64,000 bases of DNA from Anopheles merus. Its lineage: Eukaryota > Arthropoda > Insecta > Diptera > Culicidae. Shown here piece by piece: positions 43,488 to 53,563 of this stretch (positions are counted from its first letter, which is position 1; each line of letters begins with the position of its first letter). Below the pieces are notes generated by a model. It saw nothing but the letters and a program-made list of their open reading frames with translations, ran no database searches and was not told where the DNA came from. Both the position numbers and the translations under genes were made by a program. The stretch lies in the NCBI RefSeq assembly GCF_017562075.2, contig NW_024427727.1:1-64000 (forward strand). Direction: 5' to 3'.

Positions 43488-43738
43488 TTCGATTTTTAAA
43501 ACAAGGATTGTTGTTAGCTTGCGAAACGTCTGTATCTTAATTAAACTTGTTTACGTTTTTTTATTTTGATTTTGAACATTTTGACACATCGACAAAGGCT
43601 TTGACACAGCTTTCACGAAAGAAAAAATTTAACGAAACTTGTCTATGACAAGAACGGTTTCAAAATGCATGTCTATTTTCCGTTTGTCTTGACGAACTTG
43701 TCTTGTGTCATTTCCGTTTGTGTTTAATAATCGGGCCT

Positions 43739-44812
43739 ATAGTCAGCTCTTGCTACGGCGGACTGTTCATGACCGGTTAGAACCAACGACGGGCATGCAG
43801 ATGTGCGGAATGATGGCGGTGCCGCGGGACCGCTCCTATCCAGCGTGCAACTTGCATACTGCCACACTGTCTCCTGCCCGATGCATACGCAGCAGGCAGG
43901 GGAAGGATGCACCTCACTATCAAAAGAAACACCGTCATGAACCAGCGGCGGATCAAACGGTAGGCGGTCTAGGCGGTCGCCGAAGATCTCTAGTCTGTAG
44001 TATGCCGTATGTTTACAAGTGGACAGAGTATTAGCGACAAGGGCCCGCGGAAAGATGGTCGTTGGGGCCCCGTGGCTGGAGAATCATTTGCCCCCTCCCC
44101 CTCCCCACCCCTATGGCGACAACAATTTTAGGGCCTGTTTCCGATGATCGTAGGGTTCCCATGCCCCCTCCCCTCCCGCCAGCAATTTAAGTATACTGTT
44201 CAATCTCCCAACAGCTGTGTGCCAGTACCCCCTCCCCCCCGTTCATCAGTTACCATTTACAGGGGCCTCAATTCGTCTTTCCGCCTTTCATGTACACCTT
44301 CCTTTCTTTGACCGATGGATCATAACATTGCGGAAGAAAACACATTTGGCGAAAGTGTTGCACACACACGCACGCTCACACCCACGCGCAGATGGCTCAA
44401 GATATCTGTGTAATCTACACCATACGAAACCAAAAGCTTAGGGTAACAAAGTTATCGAGCTGAACGTGTTAAGCATTAAGCATGACATGTCCCAGGGACT
44501 GCCAATGCCGAACGTGTTGATGCGACTTAGGGTTCAGCGTATTCATTCCATAGTCATTTTTACATTCCAGCGATTGAACTCATTGCGCTTTTTAGGTTTG
44601 ATTTGTAAAAATTAAACTTCATCACCGCAATGATTGTGAACGGCTTTTGTAAGCGCCATAACAGCTCGCGAGCATTGGCCATACGCGAGAAAGAGATAGC
44701 GCTATGGAGGGAAAAAGCACGGACGACGGCTGACAGCGATTGGCCGGCTGACGCACCAACACATCCAAACCTTCGACAGCGCGCTCAGGCGAGGGGTATG
44801 AGGCGGAGCCAG
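43739..44812 (+). repeat. Repeat X, copy 2, right part
   Basis: Continues 30592-30836 and matches 22696-22830 plus 24084-25116. The hAT-like end CAGCGGCGGATCAAACGG recurs near 43942. No gene is supported. Confidence 0.75.
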
Positions 44813-44929
44813 GGACGGGTAGCTCGACGAGCTGCTTGACAAATTTGCCGTTGGAGGGAAAAAGAAGGCATGATAAAATTCTCCGAACGCCATGATTTCT
44901 TCCGTCGCTTTGCACAGCGGGATTCCATT

Positions 44930-45405
44930 ACGGTCGAATCGTAGGCCACTACGATCGAATCGTGTGCCGCTACCATTGGATTTCTGAAAGCAAGAGCATA
45001 GTAAACTGTTTGTCTACGTTTGAAAGCTGTTTCCTTCTTCGCCAACGGCATTTCGTTGGTAAAATACTAATAAAAGGGATTTATTCTCTGATTATAGGTA
45101 AACCCCACGAATATTGGTTGAAACCAAGGATTTTACCATCAACAACTGACACCGAATATTAGTTGAAAACAAGGATTTTACCATCAACAAGGGACCACGA
45201 TATTCGTTGATAACAAGTATTTTACGTGTAATCAGTGAATAATTACCTTTTATTAAAATTTTACAAACTAATTTCCATCCGCAAAGAAGGAAGCAGTTTG
45301 CAACCGTAAACAAACCGTTTACTATGCTTTACCTTTCAGAAATCCAATGATAGCGGCACACGATTCGATCGTAGTGGCACACGATTCGACCGTAGTTGAA
45401 GGCGA
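44930..45405. mobile_element. Foldback element with tandem core
   Basis: Left arm 44930-45040 and right arm about 45290-45405 are inverted copies (ATCGAATCGTGTGCCGCTAC, ATTGGATTTCTGAAAG). Each arm ends in tandem GATCGAATCGTGTGCCACTAC-like units that continue outside on the right to about 45480. The centre has three tandem units of about 40 bp containing GGATTTTACCATCAACAA (45125-45225). No coding capacity. Confidence 0.75.
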
Positions 45406-47143
45406 TGCACGCATTCGATCGTAGTGGCATCCGATTCGAAGCAGGCGGTTTGTGATTCGATACAAACGGCACGAGATTCGAACGTAGCTGGAAACAGGTG
45501 TAAAAAAGATGATCCTTTTGGAACACGAAGAGACGATTTCTCTTGCACCGAGCTATCCTTCGACTTAAACACCGCCGAGTGAAGAAGATAGCGATAACGA
45601 TGAAGCCTTCAATGAATTTTCCAATGAGGTTGGAGATATTAGCGAAGATTTCGACGGAAAATTGGTTAATTCTGATGATGCTGCTGATAATTCTGTGATC
45701 GACGTGACCCCCGTGCTCCCACCGCGACAAGATTCATATTCAGCAAGGTCGCCGGTGTTGAGGCGCAGCGGTCGGGAGCACAGATTGCCAGGCAATTATA
45801 ATGATTTCATAATTTCAACAAAAGGACTGCCTAGCTCCTTTCCTTCTCAGCATGAATCCAACAGTTGCCAAACTAGTGGTTCATCGACAGCAATCCGGAG
45901 CCAGGAAGGAACAATGCTGAGAAAACAGAGGAAAGCAGTTCACGAGCAGCTAGAGAATTTAGTGGTATTGCCATGACCGAATCCAACGCCAGGAGGGAAG
46001 TTACAGATGACGATCCTGTTAGCCATCAGGATGCTTTGTCGCATAACGGCTCCGAACGATGGAAGGTAGCGATGGAAAAAGAGTACCAGGCGCTGATGGA
46101 AAACAACACGTGGAGTTTATCAGCGCTGCCAGAAGGAAGAAAATCAATTAAGTGCAAATGGGTTTTCAAGACCAAGTATGATGCTGCTAGAAACATCGAC
46201 CGCCACAAGGCACGGTTAGTGATAAAAGGATTTTCTCAGCGAAAGGGGGTGGACTACGACGAAACCTACTCGCCAGTGGTACGTCACAGTTCACTGAGAT
46301 ACCTTTTTGCGCTCGCTGCTAGACACAATCTCATGGTAGATCAGATGGATGCCATCACCACTTTTCTCCAAGGTATATATATAGGAGCAACCCCCATTCT
46401 TTGAGCAGCATAATAAGCGAACAATGGTGTGCCGCCTAAACAAAGCTCTATACGGGCTAAAACAATCAAGCCGGGTGTGGAATGTGAAATTAGACACAGC
46501 GCTCAAGAAGCTAGGCATGAAGCAATCAAAATACGACACGTGTGTCTACTTCAAGATTGACAAAGGCAAAATTTTATTTGTTGCAATGTATGTGGATGAC
46601 TTGATGATTTTTCAAATAACGTGGACATGAAAATTCAATTGAAGGTGCAGTTGAGCAAAATACGTTCAAAATGAAAGATCTCGGACCAGCAAAAAGTTGC
46701 CTAGGGATCCGCATTACGTATTCGGAAGATGGAATAGCGCTGGATCAGGAAGCCTATATTGAAACAGTTTTAGGTTCATCATGCAAGATTCAAAAGCCAC
46801 GTCCACTCCAATAAACACTGCCTTACATCGAAAATGTCGCCTCAAAAGGAAGAAGAGCTGGAACAAATGGCGAATATACCGTATCAAGAAGCCATAGGAT
46901 GCCTAATGTATCTTGCTCAATGTACCAGACCTGACATCCTGTTTGCTGTCAACCAGCTGAGTCGGTACAACACCAACCCCGGATCAAGTCACTGGCAGGC
47001 CGTCAAACATTTAATGCAGTATCTCAGAGGGACATCTTCTATGAAGTTGAAGTATTTCTCATCTGGTGATAATAAGATCGTCGGCTATTCAGATGCTGAT
47101 TGGGCCGCTGACGCAGATGATCGTAAATCAACAAGTGGATATA

Positions 47144-47741
47144 CAGGCGTACCCCGAGTTACGACCCCCTCGAGTTACGACGATTCGCAGATACGACGAT
47201 TTTGATTTTGACAGTTAAAAGTTGCCATCGAGAAGCAATTGATGTATATTTTTGAATTTCTGAGCTGATAACCCGGGCCGGTCTGGTGGTACAGTCGTCA
47301 ACTCGTACGACTTAACAACACGCCCGTCATGGGTTCAAGCCCCGAATAGACCGTGCCCTCGTACGTAGGACTGACTATCCTGCTATGGTAAAAATAAGTC
47401 ACTGAAAGCCAAGCTCACTTCACTAGTGGGTTCAAGCAGGCCTTGACCGACATCGATTGTTGTGCCAAACAAGAAGAAGTAGAGCTGATAACCGTTACAC
47501 ACACATTTCCAAAGATACCACAACTACCTATATCTATATCGTGTAAACGACTTTTTGTGTACAATTAATACATTGTCGAACATTGTTTCAAATAAAAAAC
47601 ACTATATCATAGATTTCGGCTCTTCAACTTAGGTTATAAAGTTTACATTGACAGATATTCGACATACGACTTTTTCGACTTACGCCTTGCGTTGGGACTT
47701 TTTTTCGGTCCCAAATACAGTCGTATCTCGGGGGACACCTG
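47144..47741. mobile_element. TA-flanked MITE inside copia RNase H, carrying a SINE
   Basis: Begins CAGGCGTACCCCGAGTTACG and ends CGTATCTCGGGGGACACCTG; TA on both sides. Removing it with one TA restores the copia reading ...TSGY-IFKIQ... in frame, which proves the boundaries. The ends resemble MITE family A. A SINE lies at 47276-47482. Confidence 0.9.
47276..47482 (+). mobile_element. tRNA-derived SINE, full-length
   Basis: GGCCGGTCTGGTGGTACAGT contains box A TGGTACAGTCG; GGGTTCAAGCCC is box B, about 45 bp later; the tail is GGCAGGCCTTGACCG...TTGTTGTGCC then AAGAAGAAG. This is a pol III-type internal promoter with a LINE-like 3' end. Confidence 0.9.
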
Positions 47742-48150
47742 TATATTCAAAATCCAAGGAGGAGCGGTTTCTTGGAGTTGCAAACGACAAGCAACGGTGA
47801 CGTTGTCCACATGTGAGGCAGAGTATATGGCATTATCTGCAGCTGTACAAGAAGTGTCCTGGTGGCAGGGATTCTTAACGCAGTTTGGTAAGCATGACCC
47901 AATCAAGTTGTTTTGTGATAATCAAAGCTCAATATGTATTGCTAAAAATGGTGGATACACACCAAGAACCAAACATATTGATATTAGACATCATTTTATA
48001 CAAAATGCGTTGGATCGAAAAATTGTGCAGCTCGATTATTTGAATACCGAAGATCAGGTTGCAGATGGATTAACGAAACCCCTACAACGCATCAAATTAG
48101 AACGTAGCCGGACATTGATGGGTATAACAAAATAATCGGCTTAAGGAGGA

Positions 48151-48300
48151 GTGTTATGAGTTGATAGTATGCCGATATTTTGTATAACGAATAACTTTAA
48201 TCATAGTAACCTATGATTCACTGTGGTTATAAGTTTCTATCTGAAATAAATTAATTCCCTTCCTAACCATACAAAACGCTGGTTGTTTGCACTACTGCCA
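48151..48300 (+). repeat. 3' LTR (start) of the decayed copia element
   Basis: AGGAGGAG followed by TGTTATGAGTTGATAG... directly after Pol. AATAAA-like sequence is at about 48246. The outer end and a matching 5' LTR were not found. Confidence 0.6.
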
Positions 48301-48481
48301 ATAGTATTTAAGTCAAAAAACGTGAAACCGCGTAACTCGGGAACAGACTCTATAGGAAACTGCGAACAAGATAGCAGATTGGAGCAAACATCATTCAATA
48401 ACCATAGCAACATCATCAGTTCGGCCAGATTATTTATGCGGATTTCGTTAGGAGCTCTATATTTTTATCGGTAGTTTTCGG

Positions 48482-48660
48482 TACGACTTAACAACATGCC
48501 CGTCATGGGTTCAAGCCCCAACTAGACCGTGCCGCCATACGTGGGACTGACTATCCTGCTATGGGGGGGTGATCCAAAAGTCACTGAAAGCCAACCCCAC
48601 AAGTGGTACAGGCAGGCCTTGACCGACAACGGTTGTTGAGCCAAAAGAAGAAGAAGAAGT
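48482..48660 (+). mobile_element. tRNA-derived SINE, 5'-truncated
   Basis: Lacks box A and starts in CGACTTAACAACATGCCCGT; box B GGGTTCAAGCCCC is present; the tail is (AAG)n. GTTTTCGGTA occurs on both sides, a target duplication. Confidence 0.85.
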
Positions 48661-49180
48661 TTTCGGTAGGACCTTACAAACATTCGGTATTTTTCGGTAG
48701 GTTTTGACATTTGAAAACCTGCTAGAAAGTGTTGATGAGCGGAGGGGGGGGGGGAGGGTTATTATATACCGCACATCATTTGAACACATTTATTGCTTAT
48801 TCGTTTCTCTTCATAAAATTCATTTATTTGAAATCATTTATTACATAACTTGAATGTAAATCATAGTTCTCGGTATCCCAGATTAATACCACGTTTAAAC
48901 GTTTGAGACCTGTGGAATGGATTAGAATTGTTTTATCAATTATCTAACTTTCTTATTTAGTTTTTCTCTTTGCTTTCGTTTATCAAAATCAAAACAGCAA
49001 CAAAACTTACTTTTCAAATTCACAGGGTTAACATTTTGGCAAATTTTGCTCGCGGATGTCTGCAATTTTTTTGTTTTTTTTGCGAAAACTCAGTTTAGTT
49101 AATGGAATGGCAATCAAAAATATATCTTCTTTCAAACATCTTACCAATTTTTCATGTTTTACATGTTACTGTTAAACTTC
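48661..49180. other. Intergenic stretch
   Basis: AT-rich with a G-run at about 48745-48756. No gene visible; may contain the 3' end of the hAT element below. Confidence 0.3.
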
Positions 49181-51530
49181 TTATTCATGTCACTGGTGAT
49201 TTCGATGTCTCCATTCGATGTTTTATGTAACTTTACATACTCTTTGGAAGCCAATAATCCTGCCAATGCCTCGGGTGACAAACGATTCCTTAGTTTGTTT
49301 TATTAAGGTTATACTGGGTAAAAAGTCTTTCCACGCAAGCCGAAGAATGTGGAAGAGATAACAAAGCTGGTACGACTCTTCGCAGTACAGAAAATGCAAA
49401 ATTTCCATCAGAGCGCCGTACGATTAAGCATTTATTCTTTTATTCCAAAAAGCTACACTAGAAATCAACTCCTCTGGTTGGAAATCCTTTAACCCTATGT
49501 TCCTTATTTCCCGATACTCCATATCGACGACTTGTAGCTCTGCTACTGATATCAAGTTAGGGAACATTTTTAGCAATGGATATATTGCCTCAAATTTCTT
49601 GTTTGCTACATGATTTGGATCCGATATTGCACAATGAATAAGAATAGGATCACTTAAATCGATACGGCTTGTGATTTGGTTATATAATGTTACATAAAAG
49701 TTTATCATATTTGTTGTGACCTCCCTTGCTGTTTGTTGACTTATGATGTGGTTGTGTAGGAGTTGTTCTATTAGCTGCATACTTTCTGTGCCGATGTACA
49801 ACTTGTCTATTGGTTTGTAATTTTGCTGGCAGAACACAACTTTGCTCACATCTTTAAGACGTCCATATATTGAGCAGTTAAAAAGTTGTCCAGAATTGTT
49901 CGGTATAATCTTGTAATGTCGCCGTGGAGCCGACAGAGTTCAGGTGATTCTGATTGAAAGAATCTATTTATCTGGTTGATTATTGGTAGGATATACTTCA
50001 AGAATGTTAGATATAACTTGACTGTTGGATCTTCCAGACCTATCCGGATCGCGTTCATTTTTTCTTTTGTTGATTTGTCGGCGCGAACATCCACCAAATT
50101 AAAGTACATCAAAAGTACATCATGCCTCTCCAACATGCGTACTACTACTGATTCCAACGATAACCATCGTGTGGCAGAGGGATGCAGCATTTTAAGAGGC
50201 TTCAGTGCGACGATTGTTTGTAGTTCCTTAAAATAACTCCCACGCTGTCCTCCAGAGCTTAGAAAATTATACACATCTCGACATAGCTGCTCAACCGTTC
50301 ATGGGATATGTTTGCAAGCATATGAAGAGCAAAGAGCTAAGGAATGGCATATGCATTTTATAATAAAGACATTTGGGCAATCTTGCTTAATCATACTAGC
50401 CACTGAGTGATGTGCGCCCATCATTACATTTGCACCATCGGAACCGAATCCGATCATATTAAATTTGTATGGAACATCATCCAACTCATACTTCTTTTTG
50501 ATCATCTCATATAAGTTAACCGCGCTCGCATCCACTACCGTTTCGATATGATAGAAAAAGTCGTTTACAATAAGTTGATCGGTCTGCCACATGCTCGTTC
50601 TTAAGATCATGGCCAAAGATTTCACTCCCGAAAGGTCTGTTGACTCATCGACTAGTAAATTGAAGCAGTTAGTTTTATTATATGTAGAAGCTCCTAGAAT
50701 CCAGCTTTACCGATAACATTGGTTTGAATAGCTTGAATTTTCGTTCTATCTAATTTTAAATTTTGAGCTATATTGGAGTCTTTAAAATGCGTTTAGAAAG
50801 ATCAACAATACTTTCTAAATCTCTAGCAGAGACATTTGGCCTGAGCACCATTTTTTGATCGAAAAAATTCGATAGGCGCTCACGTAAAACAGACAGTATA
50901 ACTATTTCTTTCATACTCCTATATGAAGTCGATTCCCATCGAGTTCAGTATTTAGTGTAGGCTAACCATTTTTAAATATTTAACAAATAATTTTTATCAC
51001 ACAAAATATTGAAAAAGACCCAAAACAATTACCAACTTGCTATTACATAACGTTTTTCAAAACCATCAACCTTATGGATTTATGGAATTATTCTGATATT
51101 CGAAAATTTCCGCAGCTCAATGCGTCGCGGATTTTTCCCCATACAAAGCGGAACGATCGAATTTTTGTAGCATAGTTCATTTTGCTCGTGAGTGTCATGG
51201 TATACCAGTTTTCAAAAAGACCAGTAAAATGAACACCTTGGCGGCGAAATGAGTGTCAAATGACACCAAAATGACAGCCGGATCGATCGAATTTTTTCGA
51301 TCGAAAAATTGTACTGAGGCCGATAATTTTCCATTATTATTAATATGTTTTGTGGATTTTCCATGTTTTTTTTTTAAGTCGGCTAATCCACCGGTGCTTC
51401 TCACATCCTGGTCACATATTTAGCAATATGCAAACGTCTTTCCTTTCTTACTTCTTGTTTCCCGTGGTAATTTTTGCTCCCAATGACTTGTGTATTTTTG
51501 GATCCATTTCTTTTTTGCTTTTGTTTTTTA
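49181..51530 (-). pseudogene. hAT-superfamily transposase gene (ZMYM6/ZBED-like), decayed
   Basis: Pieces on the minus strand follow hAT order. Near 51400-51500 an N-terminal zinc-finger-like stretch has (KGKTFAYC-stop-ICDQDV, GGLADLKKKHGKSTKH). Then at 50299-50625 comes IGFGSDGANVMMGAHHSV and FIIKCICHSLALC, at 49846-50274 TRWLSLESVVVRMLERHD, and at 49424-49849 a further part. Near 49290-49400, in another frame, is the C-terminal dimerisation segment (SLPHSSACVERLFTQYNLNK). There are at least five frameshifts or stops. hAT transposases cut and paste with 8-bp duplications. The CAGTGGCGGAT-ended hAT-like elements in this window could have used a relative of this enzyme (inference). Confidence 0.75.
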
Positions 51531-51641
51531 GAATTTAATGAAGTAAAGATCAAAATGCAAAATAATAAATATGTTATTGATTGAGTCGTTATTAAATAAG
51601 TAGATATGCTCATATTTTGGCACTATTCTAATATAGTACTA

Positions 51642-51901
51642 CAGTAAGTGTTCGCTTACTGAGATATTTTTACTTTCCTGTTAGGGGACGATGTTCGTTA
51701 TTTGAAATGAAAATTATAACCATCAAATCAATCAAATCAAAACCATTCCCATGGTTTTTCTTTTTCCATTCGCATGCGTAGGATGTCGGATGTTGTACGT
51801 TTGACGTACAAGTGATTTTTAACTGGGATCCATCTCAGTTAGCGAACATCCTGTTAAAAATCATTTCAGTTAAAAAGCATCCAGTTAGCGAATACTTACT
51901 G
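51642..51901. mobile_element. TA-flanked MITE, 260 bp
   Basis: Inverted ends CAGTAAGTGTTCGCTTACTG and, from the right, CAGTAAGTATTCGCTAACTG; TA on both sides (51640-51641, 51902-51903). No coding capacity; Tc1/mariner or pogo-type mobilisation is likely. Confidence 0.85.
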
Positions 51902-51957
51902 TATAGCAATACGGCCTTCTCGGACCGTTCATGCTGAATAAAAAAAATAGTACTACA

Positions 51958-52166
51958 GGGCCGGTCTGGTGGTACAGTCGTCAACTCGAACGACTTAACA
52001 GCATGCTCGTCATGGGTTCAAGCCCCGAATAGACCGTGCCCCCATACGTAGGACTGAGTATCATGCTACAGTAACAAAAAGTCACTGAAAGCCAAGCTCC
52101 ACTCCACTAGTGGGTACAGGCAGGCCTTGACTGACCGACAACGGTTGTTGTGCAAAAGAAGAAGAA
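51958..52166 (+). mobile_element. tRNA-derived SINE, full-length
   Basis: GGGCCGGTCTGGTGGTACAG with box A, GGGTTCAAGCCCC box B, GGCAGGCCTTGACTGACCG tail and AAGAAGAA end. One of seven copies in this window. Confidence 0.9.
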
Positions 52167-52636
52167 TACTCGTACAGTCCGAATTCAATAGTTGAACGCT
52201 TTTTAGTTGGCATGCTTTTTAGTTGAACGCTTGACAGTTGGCTGACAGTTCAATTAAAATGCATGCGTTTGTATGGAAACCCCGGTTTTTGAAAATTTCA
52301 CAAAAATCTCATGGCATGCCGAGAAAAATTTCAGATTTTTTTGTATGGAGAAACGTGCCAACTAAAAAGCACATATTCAATAGTTGGCAGGGAATCGAAG
52401 TTCAACCAATGAGTTCAGACTGTACTACATTGTATGAGCAACTTTACATATTGACCACTTGCGAGAGATCAATTTTGACCGTCATGTACAATCCGAATTC
52501 TATTCCGTCTGTATAACATATTGAAATAATGAAATAAAATCAATTTCCTTTCAATTCCCCGCTTATGCCGCCAAATTGCATATGTTGCTTAGAGAATATT
52601 TGTTTTACACTGCTTCTAGACGACCAACTTCTGTTT

Positions 52637-53415
52637 GTTTATCCGGCACTACAACCGCTTTGCGGTCTTGGCCTGCCTCAGGAGTGTCCGAAACCGCTCA
52701 CGGTCTCGCGCCTTCGTCTGCCAGTCCGTTATCCCGGCCTTAATGGCTGACGCCTCCACGCCATCTTGCCACCTCAATTCGGGCCTACCACGCCTCCTCT
52801 GTCCTTGTGGACGGCCTAAAAAGACTTTACGGGCTGGGTCGTCCGTTTCCATGCGTATAACATGGCCAGCCCACCGGAGCCTGGCGAGCTTTATACGCTG
52901 TACGACAGTGAGGTCGCCGTACATCTCGTATAGCTCGTCATTATAGCGGCTCCTCCATTGTCCTTCCACACATACGGGGCCAAGTATCCTTCTGAGCATC
53001 TTCCTCTCGAACGCGGCTAAGAGGGTTTCGTCAGATTTGGACAGTGTCCATGTCTCAGAGGCGTATGTGAGTACTGGTACTATATAGGTACTATATAGTC
53101 CCAGCTTCGTCCGTCGCGACAGGTTCTTTGAGGTGAACTGATTTTTCAGGCTGTAGAATGACCGGTTGGCAGCCAGCATCCTTGCGCGCACCTCAGCTTC
53201 CATGCTGTTGTCGTTGCTGACCTTTGACCCAAGATAGGTGAATTGTGGGACGACTTCAAAAGTGCGTTCACCTATCTGCACGTCACGCCTACGTAGATTC
53301 TGATTATTTGTTGGTGGGCCCGCTGATGTTGCCACCATCAGTTTGGTCTTTGCCTCGTTTATCTGCAATCCGAGGCTCTCTGCCGCCTGCTCGATCCCTT
53401 GGTAGGCTTCCAACT
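52637..53415 (-). mobile_element. 5'-truncated LINE: C-terminal part of the RT protein (RTE/Jockey-like)
   Basis: An intact 254-codon frame (53413-52649) begins within the last part of RT: LGLQINEAKTKLMVATS, FTYLGSKVSNDNSMEAEVRA, LTYASETWTLSKSDETLLAA and the C-terminal IKLARLRWAGHVIRM...GRPQGQRRRGRPELRW. These are typical of RTE-like and related non-LTR elements. The catalytic YxDD part is missing, so the copy is dead on arrival. The stop (TAG 52649-52651) and the few bases after it, AGGCAGGCCAAGACCG...GCGGTTGTAGTGCC, are very similar to the SINE tails in this window. The 5' end stops abruptly near 53415. Confidence 0.85.
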
Positions 53416-53563
53416 TCTGTACCGCAACAAATTTTCTGCGAGCTCATTGTTCCAAAAAACGTAAAAGTTTTACAACAAAATCAAAGGCAGCCGTGATTGT
53501 CGCGGGTTGGTGCGTTTTTCACAGAAATGAAACGCCCGTGACATTACGATCGAAGTAGGCCAT

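Larger units (their letters stand above)
30837..43738. mobile_element. PIF/Harbinger DNA transposon, expanded by nested insertions
   Basis: The ends are inverted repeats, AGGCCCGATTATTAAACACA and its complement, flanked by ATA (30834-30836 and 43739-43741). Repeat X copy 1 shows the empty site. It has the two genes typical of the superfamily, pointing toward each other from opposite ends: a Myb/SANT-like protein (31419-32180, +) and a DDE transposase (43487-32351, -). Subterminal AAACACAAAC-type motifs are repeated at the left end. Without the BEL and later insertions the element is about 2.95 kb, a normal Harbinger size. Confidence 0.85.
45570..48135 (+). pseudogene. Decayed copia Pol: linker, RT and RNase H
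   Basis: From an acidic linker (PPSEEDSDNDEAF, then SPVLRRSGREHRLPGNYNDF) through RT (KCKWVFKTKYDAARNIDRHK, KGVDYDETYSPVVR, LYGLKQSSRVWN, YVDDLMIF near 46600) to RNase H (GYSDADWAADADDRKSTSGY | IFKIQGGAVSWSC, STCEAEYMALSA, KHIDIRHHFIQN). There are frame changes near 45975, 46380-46420, 46620 and 46830, and a MITE (47144-47741) sits inside RNase H. The integrase part is missing, replaced on the left by the foldback element. TAA at 48133-48135 is followed by a polypurine tract and LTR. It is related to the fragment at 25117-25310. Confidence 0.85.

Noticed and set aside
44930..45405. CRISPR-like array from the three tandem units
   Set aside because: Units are adjacent without spacers and lie in a foldback element of an animal genome.
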